Positions 1 through 8,142 of a DNA stretch of 64,000 nt are shown here, piece after piece. A model generated the notes under the pieces. It had not been told where the DNA came from. It ran no database searches and saw only the letters and a list, made by a program, of their open reading frames with translations. Position numbers and translations under genes: made by a program. How positions within the stretch are numbered: position 1 is the stretch's first letter; the number at the start of each line of letters is the position of its first letter. This DNA is from JBBRRP01 sp038251425 (GTDB lineage Bacteria; Myxococcota_A; Polyangia; Polyangiales; Polyangiaceae): the NCBI GenBank assembly GCA_038251425.1, contig JBBSBI010000004.1, forward strand, positions 21,281 through 85,280, in the 5' to 3' direction.

Positions 1-407
1 AAGAAGCCCGGACCCCCACTTCCAAACCTGGCTTGAAGCTGCGCGCGAACTTCATCAGTCCAGAAATCAGCGGCCGTGTGCGAATCGCCCAACCACGCGA
101 TGCGTACAGGCCCTGTGTGGCGCTTGGTTTCGAGTTCACGCAAGGCCCCAAAGAAATGGGGGAAAGCGACCAAAGCCAGGCCCGACGCTGAATGCTCCAG
201 CGGAGCACTGGCAGCCCGCTGAGCGAGCTTAGAAACTGAAATGGGTTGTGGGCTATCGGGCACTGATGGATCTGGCCCCGGCGCCAGCGGGCGTTGACCT
301 GACGCGCAAGTGAGCCCCGATGCAGCCAACAACGCAAGCAAAAGCGACACCAGCGCTGCATTCGTGCGAGCGATACCAGGAGTGCTAGGAGTGCCGTGCG
401 TGCTCAT
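1..407 (-). CDS. SGNH/GDSL-type exported protein, N-terminal part (runs off window)
   Basis: This reading frame starts at ATG 407 and is still open at base 1, giving 135 residues of a longer protein. Residues 17-34 form a hydrophobic export signal ending in Cys34; the box around it (GLTC) is not a clean lipobox, so lipidation is uncertain. After a Pro-rich linker comes RIAWLGDSHTAADFW (about 103-117), which resembles block I of SGNH-fold hydrolases, with Ser109 of GDSH as candidate nucleophile; such proteins act on acyl or acetyl groups, often on envelope polysaccharides. The start overlaps the stop of the SDR-like gene by ATGA, so the two are probably translated together. The catalytic His/Asp block would lie outside the window, so activity and substrate are unknown. 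Confidence 0.6.
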   Translation of the reverse strand, partial: MSTHGTPSTPGIARTNAALVSLLLALLAASGLTCASGQRPLAPGPDPSVPDSPQPISVSKLAQRAASAPLEHSASGLALVAFPHFFGALRELETKRHTGPVRIAWLGDSHTAADFWTDEVRAQLQARFGSGGPGF

Positions 408-976
408 AAAGTAGGCTGACCAGCGACGGTCTGTGTGCCCAATCCCCGAACTAGAGTATCCAGGTACGACTCGAAGGCGGGGCACAGGTCAACTTCGGCA
501 AAAATACCCGAATGCGTTCCGCTCACCGCAAGCGAAGAATACACCATCAACGACTCCAAACAGCGAGCTGCTTGGCAAAACGCCAAGACCTCGCGCATAG
601 AAGCCACCAGGCGCGCTCGGGCTTTACCATCAGCCACCGGACCCTCGGCAATCTCAGAAATTCCCTCACAATGGTGAACCGTGCGCACCCGATCGGTCAG
701 CTCCCGGTACTCCGCCGCACTCAGGCCAAAATCGAGCGCTTGAACGTCGCCTTCAAAGCACCGAACCCGCTCTCGATGCCGAGAAAACAGGCTGCTCGAA
801 AGGGTCCCGTGGCCGCCAGCTCCTGGCGGCACCAACGCATACACGATGGTTCGTGGGCGAAAGCTCAGTAGCTGCAGAGCCAACGAAACAGCGAAACGCC
901 CAGGAAAACCGAGGACAAGCGCGGCTTCCTCCGTTCCATCAAGAGGCAACGTCCCCCCTCGCGGCTCCGTTTTCAA
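404..976 (-). CDS. Short NAD(P)-binding SDR-like (thioester-reductase-like) protein
   Basis: A 190-residue protein that looks like part of the NAD_binding_4 / extended SDR family. ALVLGFPGRFAVSLALQLL (about 19-37) occupies the place of the nucleotide-binding loop but lacks the usual GxxGxxG spacing. VRCFEGDV and VRTVHHCEG match the motifs following beta-3 and beta-4, and LMVYSSLAVSG resembles the region of the catalytic Ser. The Tyr-x-x-x-Lys motif and the substrate half are not obvious, and family members are usually 250-370 residues, so this may be a truncated or specialised version. It begins with TTG overlapping the ssb stop (TTGA) and ends overlapping the next start (ATGA), placing it in the ssb operon. 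Substrate unknown. Confidence 0.5.
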   Translation of the reverse strand: MKTEPRGGTLPLDGTEEAALVLGFPGRFAVSLALQLLSFRPRTIVYALVPPGAGGHGTLSSSLFSRHRERVRCFEGDVQALDFGLSAAEYRELTDRVRTVHHCEGISEIAEGPVADGKARARLVASMREVLAFCQAARCLESLMVYSSLAVSGTHSGIFAEVDLCPAFESYLDTLVRGLGTQTVAGQPTL

Positions 977-1470
977 AAAGGGATGTCGTCATCCGAGCCG
1001 CCACCGTAGTCGGCATCGTCGTAGTTGGCGTCAGCCGCTGGGGCATCGTGACCAGCGGCTCCGTGCTCGTCGCCGCGCGCAGCAGCACCACCACCACCAC
1101 CACCCGAACGTGCCCCGCCTCCGCCTCCGCCTCCGCCTCCGCCTCCGGACAAGATAATGTTGTTCGCAACGATCTCAGTGCGGTAACGCTTCTGCCCGTC
1201 CTTATCTTCGTAACTGGAAGAGCGGATCCCGCCCTCAACAAACACTCGGGAGCCTTTGCTCAAGAATTTGCTGAGTGCCTCGGCCCGTTTTCCCCAAACC
1301 ACAACGCTGTGCCACTCGGTGCGCTCTTGCCACGACTTATTTCGGTCAAGATAACGCTCGGGTGTTGCCAGGCGCAGCTTCAGCACTGACTGGCCGCCGC
1401 TCGTCACCTTAAGCTCGGGATCTTGCCCAAGATTGCCCAACAGCATCACGCGGTTTAAACCTTCTGCCAT
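973..1470 (-). CDS. ssb: Single-stranded DNA-binding protein SSB
   Basis: SSB coats single-stranded DNA in replication, recombination and repair. The OB fold is clear: NRVMLLGNLGQDPELK (6-21), TERYL-like strand with RTEWHSVVVWGKRAE (50-64), SKGSRVFVEGGIRSSSYED (71-89). The C-terminus ends in acidic DDDIPF, the tip that recruits partner proteins. The linker carries an unbroken run of 11 glycines followed by a second run of six. An upstream ATG (1476) and a longer frame to 1524 exist, but AAGGAG lies 7 bases before ATG 1470, so I start there; the product is 165 residues. Its stop overlaps the TTG start of the SDR-like gene. Confidence 0.95.
   Translation of the reverse strand: MAEGLNRVMLLGNLGQDPELKVTSGGQSVLKLRLATPERYLDRNKSWQERTEWHSVVVWGKRAEALSKFLSKGSRVFVEGGIRSSSYEDKDGQKRYRTEIVANNIILSGGGGGGGGGGGARSGGGGGGAAARGDEHGAAGHDAPAADANYDDADYGGGSDDDIPF
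1087..1147. repeat. Trinucleotide and hexanucleotide microsatellites in the ssb linker
   Basis: On the plus strand an ACC triplet repeat (about 1087-1104) is followed by five copies of a CCGCCT unit (about 1116-1147). Both encode glycine on the minus strand and make up the Gly-rich SSB linker. Because the units are multiples of three, copy-number changes would alter linker length without breaking the frame. Confidence 0.85.
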
Positions 1471-1563
1471 AACCATGCTCCTTCGATGAAGCAGGAAGGT
1501 GTGACGTTTTGCGGATGAAAGCAACCAGTGCTCGGACTTTGTTTGTCCTCCGATCAGGACACC

Positions 1564-1950
1564 TCAACCGGGGGTGCTCGGCCCCTCTAGCTCTTTGAAT
1601 AGCGCCTGGGCATCTGCTCGCAACGCGATCAAATTCGCTCGGATGCGACTGAGCGCAGAGCGCGTGGGATCTTCGGCGGCCTGAGGCTCATCGCCTGCGT
1701 GCCGGAGGCGTTTGCGGGCGCCGGCGATCGTGTAGCCGTGCGTGTAAAGCAGATCCTTCACCTTCAGGAGGCGTTCCACGTCCTTGCGCGAGTAGATGCG
1801 CTGGCCCTTGCGAGATTTCTGGGGCCGAATCGAGCGAAACTCAGTCTCCCAGTAGCGCAGCACGTGCGGCTCGACACCAACGATCTCGGACACTTCGCCG
1901 ATCCGATAATAGAGCTTAACCAGCGGCTGCTCAGTCAATCCGTCCGACAA
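1564..1950 (-). CDS. MerR-family transcriptional regulator
   Basis: A 128-residue regulator with an N-terminal MerR winged helix: YRIGEVSEIVGVEPHVLRYW (about 15-34) contains the helix-turn-helix and the typical LRYWE sequence, and RIYSRKDVERLLKVKDLL (about 51-68) is wing and helix 3. The C-terminal 40 residues form a helix (SALSRIRANLIALRADAQAL) that would make the antiparallel dimer coil. No effector-binding domain or Cys sensor pair is seen, so the ligand is unknown. The start is TTG at 1950 with AGGAG nine bases upstream, inside the end of ihfA, which stops 6 bases away. An ihfA-merR pair is common in Proteobacteria; here it suggests co-transcription. Confidence 0.85.
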   Translation of the reverse strand: MSDGLTEQPLVKLYYRIGEVSEIVGVEPHVLRYWETEFRSIRPQKSRKGQRIYSRKDVERLLKVKDLLYTHGYTIAGARKRLRHAGDEPQAAEDPTRSALSRIRANLIALRADAQALFKELEGPSTPG

Positions 1951-1956
1951 GCTGCC

Positions 1957-2286
1957 TCACTCCTCATCATCGGTGGTACCGGCTGTTGAGTACGCACCCA
2001 CAGGCCCGTCTGAATTGAGCGCCTGTTTCAGGAGCTGACTGGCCTTGAAGTTCAGAACCCTTCGCGAGGTGATGGTGATGGGCTGCCCCGTCTGGGGATT
2101 GCGACCTTGCCGCTGCCGCTTGTCTCTCAACACGAAATTCCCAAATCCCGAAACCTTAATCTTCTGACCACGCGCGAGAGTCTGCTTGATGGTCTCAAAC
2201 ACCAAGTCCACCAAATCAGCGGACTCCTTCTTCGAGAATCCGCCCAACTTCGTGTACACAGCTTGTACGATGTCGGCCTTGGTCAT
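1957..2286 (-). CDS. ihfA: Integration host factor alpha subunit (HU/IHF family)
   Basis: IHF/HU-family nucleoid protein, 109 residues, that bends DNA. MTKADIVQAVYTKLGGFSKK at the N-terminus, the helix FETIKQTLARGQKIKVSGFG, and the arm GRNPQTGQPITITSRRVLNF are diagnostic; the arm carries the Pro that intercalates into DNA. The acidic tail ending TTDDEE is longer than usual. A 20-residue extension to 2346 is open, but the family N-terminus matches ATG 2286. The IHF-alpha call rests on the arm sequence and the adjacent merR gene; a general HU-type role cannot be fully excluded. The gene starts the minus-strand run into merR. Confidence 0.9.
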   Translation of the reverse strand: MTKADIVQAVYTKLGGFSKKESADLVDLVFETIKQTLARGQKIKVSGFGNFVLRDKRQRQGRNPQTGQPITITSRRVLNFKASQLLKQALNSDGPVGAYSTAGTTDDEE

Positions 2287-2403
2287 GGGTTGACGGGAGC
2301 CCTTCACTCCCAACACTCCCGCCGGGCTCAAGCACCCAACGAGCAACGAGGATGGTACCCGGAACCGGCCAAAAGTCTAGGCCGTGTGAGTGCTCGAGAA
2401 GAT

Positions 2404-3924
2404 CTATGCCGCGCGCGCCATGCTGTCCACGCCGGCTTCGTGAGCCTCATGAAGCTCAGGCTTGGCAACCTTGGCCAACGAAGCTCGTCGGCCCGCAGAA
2501 AGCTCAAGCGAGAGCTGAATGGCAACGTAGCCGTAACCCAGCGCAAACAAGAAGGCGAACGGGGTTGCAAACCAGTGACTCGTGGTGATCGAAACCACGA
2601 CACTGACCATACAGTAGGCGCACAGCGCAAACTCAACCAGCGGCCACTTCACACCTTCTTTGTAGCGTGCAGCATCAGAGCCACGCTTTGGCGTCCGAAC
2701 GAACTCACCCGCCATCGAGCGCACGCCGCCCAGGACCGCCCCGGTGAGATGTGGGGCGAGACCTGCACCGAGCGCGATCAGTGCAGGCAGCCGCACGAGG
2801 GCCGCCATCGCTGAGCGACCTTGGCTCGTCTCCGCCAAACAGTAAAATGCGATCAACGAGCCCGTCGCTCCGATGCAGAACGGAAGATCCACAATCAACA
2901 TGGTGCGCAGATCAACCGCGGGCAGGAACACCAACGAAGGCAGCAAAAACAACGTGAGCAGCAGCATCAACGGATACGCGAAATGGGGCAGCATATGAAA
3001 GCATGCCTCGATCTTTTGCTGCGTTGACACGTGGGAGCGAAGCACTGTTCCGAGCAGCTTACGCGCTGTTTGGACGGTGCCCTTGGCCCAGCGATACTGC
3101 TGGGCGCGCAGAGCCGAAAGATCCTCGGGGAGCTCCGACGGCGTCAGCACATCCGGACGGTAAATGAACTGCCAACCTCGGAGTTGAGCTCGGTACGATA
3201 GGTCGAGATCTTCAGTGAGCGTGTCGTGCTGCCAACCTCCGGCGTCCGCGATCGCAGCCTTGCGCCAGATGCCTCCGGTGCCTGAGAAATTGAACATTAA
3301 TCCAGCTGAGAAACGGGAACGATTCTCGATCAAATGGTGGCCATCCAGCATCAAAGCCTGAATGCTGGTGAGCAGGCTATGATCGCGGTTCATGTGTGCC
3401 CAGCGCGTCTGCACGACGGCAACTTTGGGATTGCGAAAGTGCGCAACAAGGGTGCGCAGGAACGTCGGCTGGGGCACAAAGTCTGCATCAAAAATGGCGA
3501 TTAACTCACCCTGAGCTGTCTTCAGCCCGTAATCCAAAGCTCCGGCTTTGTACCCAACGCGGTCTGGACGGCGAACGTACTTGGCATTGACGCCACGCTG
3601 AACGAGACGCGCCACTGCGGCTTTTGCCAAAACACAGGTTTCATCCGTAGAATCGTCGAGAACCTGGATTTCAAAAAGGTGGGCGGGATAATCGATTCTG
3701 CCCGTCGCCTCAATCAAGCGCTGCACCACCGTGGCCTCGTTATAGAGAGGCAGCTGAACCGTCACCCGTGGCAAATCTGCCTCAGGCGTGGGACTGATTT
3801 GGGCGATGCGTTCAACGAACTTACGCGTCCGCCAGCACATCAGCGCCAAGTGCGCCCGGTGCAGGCCGTACGTGCAAAGAGCCAAGAGGACGACCAAATA
3901 AACGCAGACGAAAAGTATCTCCAT
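2404..3924 (-). CDS. Membrane glycosyltransferase family 2 (cellulose synthase-like)
   Basis: A 506-residue inner-membrane processive-type GT2. An N-terminal membrane helix (about 2-24) precedes the catalytic domain: VQLPLYNEATVVQRLI (donor binding), LDDSTDETC, the metal-binding DAD in IAIFDADFVPQ, the acceptor motif TED in DTLTEDLDLSY, and QYRWAKG (the QxxRW-type motif). About four to five membrane helices follow (for example AYPLMLLLTLFLLPSLVFLP and GSLIAFYCLAETS). This arrangement is typical of CESA-like glucan or glucomannan synthases; the sugar cannot be told from the sequence. A longer frame runs to 4092, but ATG 3924 (MEILFVCVYL) fits the family. The gene is divergent from polA across about 166 bases. 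Confidence 0.85.
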   Translation of the reverse strand: MEILFVCVYLVVLLALCTYGLHRAHLALMCWRTRKFVERIAQISPTPEADLPRVTVQLPLYNEATVVQRLIEATGRIDYPAHLFEIQVLDDSTDETCVLAKAAVARLVQRGVNAKYVRRPDRVGYKAGALDYGLKTAQGELIAIFDADFVPQPTFLRTLVAHFRNPKVAVVQTRWAHMNRDHSLLTSIQALMLDGHHLIENRSRFSAGLMFNFSGTGGIWRKAAIADAGGWQHDTLTEDLDLSYRAQLRGWQFIYRPDVLTPSELPEDLSALRAQQYRWAKGTVQTARKLLGTVLRSHVSTQQKIEACFHMLPHFAYPLMLLLTLFLLPSLVFLPAVDLRTMLIVDLPFCIGATGSLIAFYCLAETSQGRSAMAALVRLPALIALGAGLAPHLTGAVLGGVRSMAGEFVRTPKRGSDAARYKEGVKWPLVEFALCAYCMVSVVVSITTSHWFATPFAFLFALGYGYVAIQLSLELSAGRRASLAKVAKPELHEAHEAGVDSMARAA

Positions 3925-4090
3925 ACGATGCCTAGCCCTGTTACCAGGCCGAAAAACCGCGAATGTCACTGAAATGTAATTCTTTGCACGACCTTGTCGC
4001 ACTTCCGCTCTGTCTGTATTTCTGAGCAGTAGTTGCTCTGCCGAGTGAAGCCGCTCTCCCCAGATCGCCCCATCTGCTAACAGGCGAGCC

Positions 4091-6835
4091 ATGGCAACCA
4101 GCCTTTTCCCTGTCGGCGCCGACGATGTCCTCTACATCGTTGATCTCTCCAGCTACGTCCTCCGCGCCTACCACGCCATCAGCGAGCTGCATTCCCCGAG
4201 CGGCGAGCCCACTCATGCCGTGCACGGTATGGTCAACATGTTGGACCGGCTCCTTAGGACGCAGAGGCCACGACTCCTCGCGGTGGCCATGGACTCCGGG
4301 CGGGACACGTTCAGGCGGGATCTTTATCCCGAGTACAAAGCGCACCGGCCTCCGGCGCCGCCCGACCTGAGACAACAGCTGATGCGTTGTGAACAGATCG
4401 TTGAGGCCCGCCGGTTCCCCGTCTTCAAACAAGTGGGCGTGGAGGCTGATGACCTGATCGCAAGCATTGTGGAACGCACGCTGCCGCAGAACCTGCGGAT
4501 CGTGATTGTGGCGGCCGACAAGGATCTGATGCAGCTCGTGAGTCCGCGCGTGATCCTGTGGGATACCATGCGAAATAAGGTGTTTGGCCCACCCGAGGTG
4601 GAAGAGCGCTTCGGCGTGCGCGTGGAGCAGCTCGGGGATCTTTTGGGGTTGATGGGCGATACTTCCGACAACATTCCGGGGGTGCCGCACATTGGTCCCA
4701 AAACAGCGCGTGATCTGTTGGTTCAGTTTGGAACACTGGCTGAGATCTACGCAAAGCTCGACCAGGTTAAAGCGAAAGGCGTACGCACCACGCTCACGGA
4801 CCATCGCGACCAGGCGTTTTTAAGCCGGCAGCTCGTTGAGCTCAAACGCGACTGCCCAGTCAATGTAGCCCCAGAAAACTTGCAGCTTGGCCGGCCCGAC
4901 GAGGCGTTGCTTGCGAAGGTTTACGAAGAGCTGGGGTTCGCACGACAGTTGAGTCTCCTCGACGCTCCCAACCCAACCTCGACAACAACAACACCCACTT
5001 CGAACGCGAGCTCCCGACTGAGCGCACCGGTAGCGGCGTTTCCTGAGCCCAAGCTCAGCACGGTGTTTGAAGAAGAGGACTTGCAGCGGCTCGTGTTAGC
5101 TGCGCAGGCCAGTCGCACGTTGGTTCTCGAAACCTTCACCACCGAGGTCAATCGCGCCTCAGAATTGGTAGGCCTGGCGTTGTTGGCGGATCCGAGCGAA
5201 GCCTTCTATGTCCCGCTTGGGCACCGTTACCTGGGTGTTCCGAAGCTGCTCGCACCCGAGCGGGCGAGGCAAATCTTGAACCCACTCTTTGCTGACCCAA
5301 CGGTGCGCAAACGGGCCTACGATCTGAAACGCTGCGCCGTAGATTTGCAGGCGTTCGGTCTGAGCCTCGAAGGCTTTGACTTTGACGTGAAACTCTCCAG
5401 CTACTTGCTGGATCCCGACGGCAACCACGATGCCGCCGCCATCGTGAGCTGTGAGCTCGGTCGCGTCGTCGCAACACGTGCGACGCTTCTGCACCCCGGG
5501 CGTGGGCAACGTCGCGACGCCGCGGAGATCTCAGTGGCCGAGGCTGCTCAACAGCTTAGCTCCGAGGTGACGCACACGGCCGTCCTGGCTGAGCGCTTGG
5601 AGCCCCGGCTGCATGATGCAGGCCTCCAGAAGCTATTGGCTGAGATGGAGCTGCCGTTAGCTCATCTGTTGGCACAGCTCGAAGCGGTCGGAGTCTTGAT
5701 CGACACCGCGAAACTGGCCGAACTCAGCAAACGCTGTGAACTTTTGCTGGCTGACCTCGAAAAACGCGCACACGAGATCGCAGGCCGCGAATTCAACGTG
5801 AATTCTCCACGCCAGCTCGAAACCGTACTGTTCGATGACTTTAAGCTCAAACCTGTCAAGCGCACCAAAACTTCGCGCTCCACCGACCACGAAACTCTCG
5901 AGTCCTTGGCTGACGAACATCCGCTGCCTGGCGTAATTTTAGAGCTCCGGCAATACGCCAAACTGAAAGGCACATACATCGATGCCCTTCCCCAGCTGGT
6001 TCGGCCAAAGACGGGCCGCGTGCACACGCGCTGGGAGCAAGCCGTGGCCGCCACCGGCCGACTCTCATCCATTGATCCAAATCTGCAGAACATTCCGATC
6101 CGCACTGAGCTGGGGCGCGATGTTCGCGCCGCCTTCATCGCTCCGCCCGGCTTTGCCCTGGTAAGCGCCGACTATTCGCAGATCGAATTGCGCGTTCTCG
6201 CGCACCTCTCCAACGACGCCGTGTTGGTAGACGCCTTCCGAACGGGTCAAGATATCCACACTCGAACCGCCATGGAGATCTTTGAGCTCTCCGAAGACGA
6301 AGTGACGCGCGAACATCGAACACGCTCCAAAGCGGTCAACTTCGGCGTGATCTATGGCCAAGGAGACAGCGGTTTGGCCAAATCACTCGGTATCTCGCGG
6401 GCCGAGGCTGGCAATTTCATCGCCGCGTACTTTCGCCGCTACGAAGGCGTTCGCCACTTCATGAATCAAACGTTGGAGCAAGCTCGGGCAGGCGAAACCG
6501 TCCGCAGCCTGCTCGGCCGTCGGCGCTTGGTTCCCGAAATTTCAAGCGGAAACCGGGCCAAACGCCTCGCCGCCGAGAGGATCGCGATGAACATGCCGAT
6601 TCAGGGGACCGCCGCGGACCTCTTGAAACTTGCGATGCTGGCACTCCGCACTCCGCCGACTCCGGGAACTCGCATGATCCTCACGGTGCACGACGAATTG
6701 GTGTTTGAAGTTCCGGAAGCTGAGCTTGCTGAGGCGAAACTCAAGATTCAAACAACCATGGAAGCGGTCTACCCGCTGAGTGTGCCACTCGTGGTGGATG
6801 TGGGCCATGGAAGGAACTGGAAGGAGGCACATTGA
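4091..6835 (+). CDS. polA: DNA polymerase I
   Basis: 914 residues in three blocks. The 5'-nuclease domain comes first (ADKDLMQLV, LMGDTSDNIPGVPHIGPKTA near 190-215). The 3'-5' exonuclease-like domain is present, but by eye its metal ligands are replaced: the DxE site reads LVLETFTTEV, and the positions matching E. coli D424 and D501 appear as Cys and His, so proofreading is probably lost, as in Taq and Bacillus PolI. The polymerase is intact: VSADYSQIELRVLAHLSND (motif A), RSKAVNFGVIYGQGDSG (motif B) and LTVHDELVFEVP (motif C). It fills gaps in repair and matures Okazaki fragments. Its TGA overlaps the TTG start of the next gene. Confidence 0.97.
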   Translation: MATSLFPVGADDVLYIVDLSSYVLRAYHAISELHSPSGEPTHAVHGMVNMLDRLLRTQRPRLLAVAMDSGRDTFRRDLYPEYKAHRPPAPPDLRQQLMRCEQIVEARRFPVFKQVGVEADDLIASIVERTLPQNLRIVIVAADKDLMQLVSPRVILWDTMRNKVFGPPEVEERFGVRVEQLGDLLGLMGDTSDNIPGVPHIGPKTARDLLVQFGTLAEIYAKLDQVKAKGVRTTLTDHRDQAFLSRQLVELKRDCPVNVAPENLQLGRPDEALLAKVYEELGFARQLSLLDAPNPTSTTTTPTSNASSRLSAPVAAFPEPKLSTVFEEEDLQRLVLAAQASRTLVLETFTTEVNRASELVGLALLADPSEAFYVPLGHRYLGVPKLLAPERARQILNPLFADPTVRKRAYDLKRCAVDLQAFGLSLEGFDFDVKLSSYLLDPDGNHDAAAIVSCELGRVVATRATLLHPGRGQRRDAAEISVAEAAQQLSSEVTHTAVLAERLEPRLHDAGLQKLLAEMELPLAHLLAQLEAVGVLIDTAKLAELSKRCELLLADLEKRAHEIAGREFNVNSPRQLETVLFDDFKLKPVKRTKTSRSTDHETLESLADEHPLPGVILELRQYAKLKGTYIDALPQLVRPKTGRVHTRWEQAVAATGRLSSIDPNLQNIPIRTELGRDVRAAFIAPPGFALVSADYSQIELRVLAHLSNDAVLVDAFRTGQDIHTRTAMEIFELSEDEVTREHRTRSKAVNFGVIYGQGDSGLAKSLGISRAEAGNFIAAYFRRYEGVRHFMNQTLEQARAGETVRSLLGRRRLVPEISSGNRAKRLAAERIAMNMPIQGTAADLLKLAMLALRTPPTPGTRMILTVHDELVFEVPEAELAEAKLKIQTTMEAVYPLSVPLVVDVGHGRNWKEAH

Positions 6836-8142
6836 GCTCCGGCGAGACGCACGCGACACCGGTCGCCATTCTGGGTGCGGGTCTCACCGGCATGAGTGCG
6901 GCGCTTGCCCTCCAGTGTGCACAAGTTCCCTTCCGCATTTTTGAGAAACACATGCAAGCAGGGGGGCACGCCGTCACGCTGGAAGAAGACGGATATCGCT
7001 TTGACCGCACGGGCCATCTGTTGCACCTTCGGCACGAAGAACTGAGGAAAGAAGTCAGCGGCTGGCTTGCCGGCGAAACCTTGAGCATCGAGCGCAAGAG
7101 CCGCGTGTTTTCGCACGGGATCTACACGCATTATCCGTTCCAGGCCAATACGTTTGGGCTCCCTAAAGCCGTTGTTTACGCCTGTTTATTGGGATTTATT
7201 CAGGCCAGCACACGAGGCGCTCAACCCAAGCCACGGAATTTCGAAGAGTTCTGCCGACAACATTTCGGCGATGGTATCAGCGAGCACTTCATGCTCCCTT
7301 ACAACACCCGACTGTGGGGTGTGCCACCAGCAGAGATCACGAGCGACTGGTGCCAGCGCTTCGTCCCCATCCCTAGGCTCGAAGAGGTACTTGCAGGCGC
7401 ACTTGGCCAACCGACACGTGAACTCGGTTACAATACACACTTCATTTACCCCCGACTCGGCATCGGACAGCTGAGCGTTGCCATGCAAGCTCAAATTCCG
7501 AACCTGGAGCTTGGCCGAGCACCACAGCGCATCGACCTTGCGCGGCGTTCACTCCAATTTGATACTGAAAACGTCGACTTCAATGTTCTAATCAGCTCGC
7601 TTCCGCTGCCTAAACTCATCGAACTCCTCGATGCGCCACCCAAGGCTGTGCTGGACGCGAGCCGCCGGCTTCGTTGCACGCACCTCTATTACCTAGACGT
7701 TGCGCTCTGCGCGCCCTGCCCTCAAGATCTGCACTGGGTCTACGTCCCTGAGCCGAAATATCCCTTTTATCGAGCTGGATGCTATTCCAATTTTTCGAGC
7801 GAGATGGCGCCGCCCGGCTGCGCGAATTTGTACGTTGAATTGGCGTCTCGTGAACCGCCAGTGCTTTCGGACGTCTTGCCGAAAGTCATCAAGGGGCTGT
7901 TGGAGCTCCAACTGATCGGCAGCCCGGAGGATGTCGCATTTGCCCGCGTCCGCCGCATCGATCACGCCTACGTGATCTTTGACCATGCCTACTTTGAGGC
8001 TCTTTCCGTGATCACGCCCTTCTTAGAACAAGAGCGTATTCTTTCGACGGGGCGCTACGGCGGCTGGAACTACTCCTCGATGGAAGATGCGTTGATGTTT
8101 GGGCGAGACGCCGCGAAGACTGCTGGCGAGTGGCTCGCATGA
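6832..8142 (+). CDS. FAD-dependent amine-oxidase/protoporphyrinogen-oxidase-like protein
   Basis: A 436-residue flavoprotein with a Rossmann dinucleotide fold at the N-terminus (VAILGAGLTGMSAALALQ, about 11-28, then FRIFEKHMQAGGHA). Members include protoporphyrinogen oxidase, UDP-galactopyranose mutase and desaturases; RYGGWNYSSMEDALMFGRDA near the C-terminus is the FAD-contacting segment of this superfamily. YNTRLWGVPPAEITSDW resembles UDP-galactopyranose-mutase-like relatives used in glycan synthesis. It starts with TTG inside the polA stop (TTGA) after a strong AAGGAGG, and its own stop overlaps the GT2 start (ATGA). The tight link to a glycosyltransferase suggests a nucleotide-sugar or lipid-carrier substrate; this is inference. 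Confidence 0.75.
   Translation: MSSGETHATPVAILGAGLTGMSAALALQCAQVPFRIFEKHMQAGGHAVTLEEDGYRFDRTGHLLHLRHEELRKEVSGWLAGETLSIERKSRVFSHGIYTHYPFQANTFGLPKAVVYACLLGFIQASTRGAQPKPRNFEEFCRQHFGDGISEHFMLPYNTRLWGVPPAEITSDWCQRFVPIPRLEEVLAGALGQPTRELGYNTHFIYPRLGIGQLSVAMQAQIPNLELGRAPQRIDLARRSLQFDTENVDFNVLISSLPLPKLIELLDAPPKAVLDASRRLRCTHLYYLDVALCAPCPQDLHWVYVPEPKYPFYRAGCYSNFSSEMAPPGCANLYVELASREPPVLSDVLPKVIKGLLELQLIGSPEDVAFARVRRIDHAYVIFDHAYFEALSVITPFLEQERILSTGRYGGWNYSSMEDALMFGRDAAKTAGEWLA

Noticed and set aside
1081..1150. Repeat block as a CRISPR-like array
   Set aside because: Units are 3 and 6 bases with no spacers and lie within ssb.
3941..4804. 287-codon minus-strand frame opposite polA
   Set aside because: Antisense to the polA 5'-nuclease domain and without recognisable motifs.
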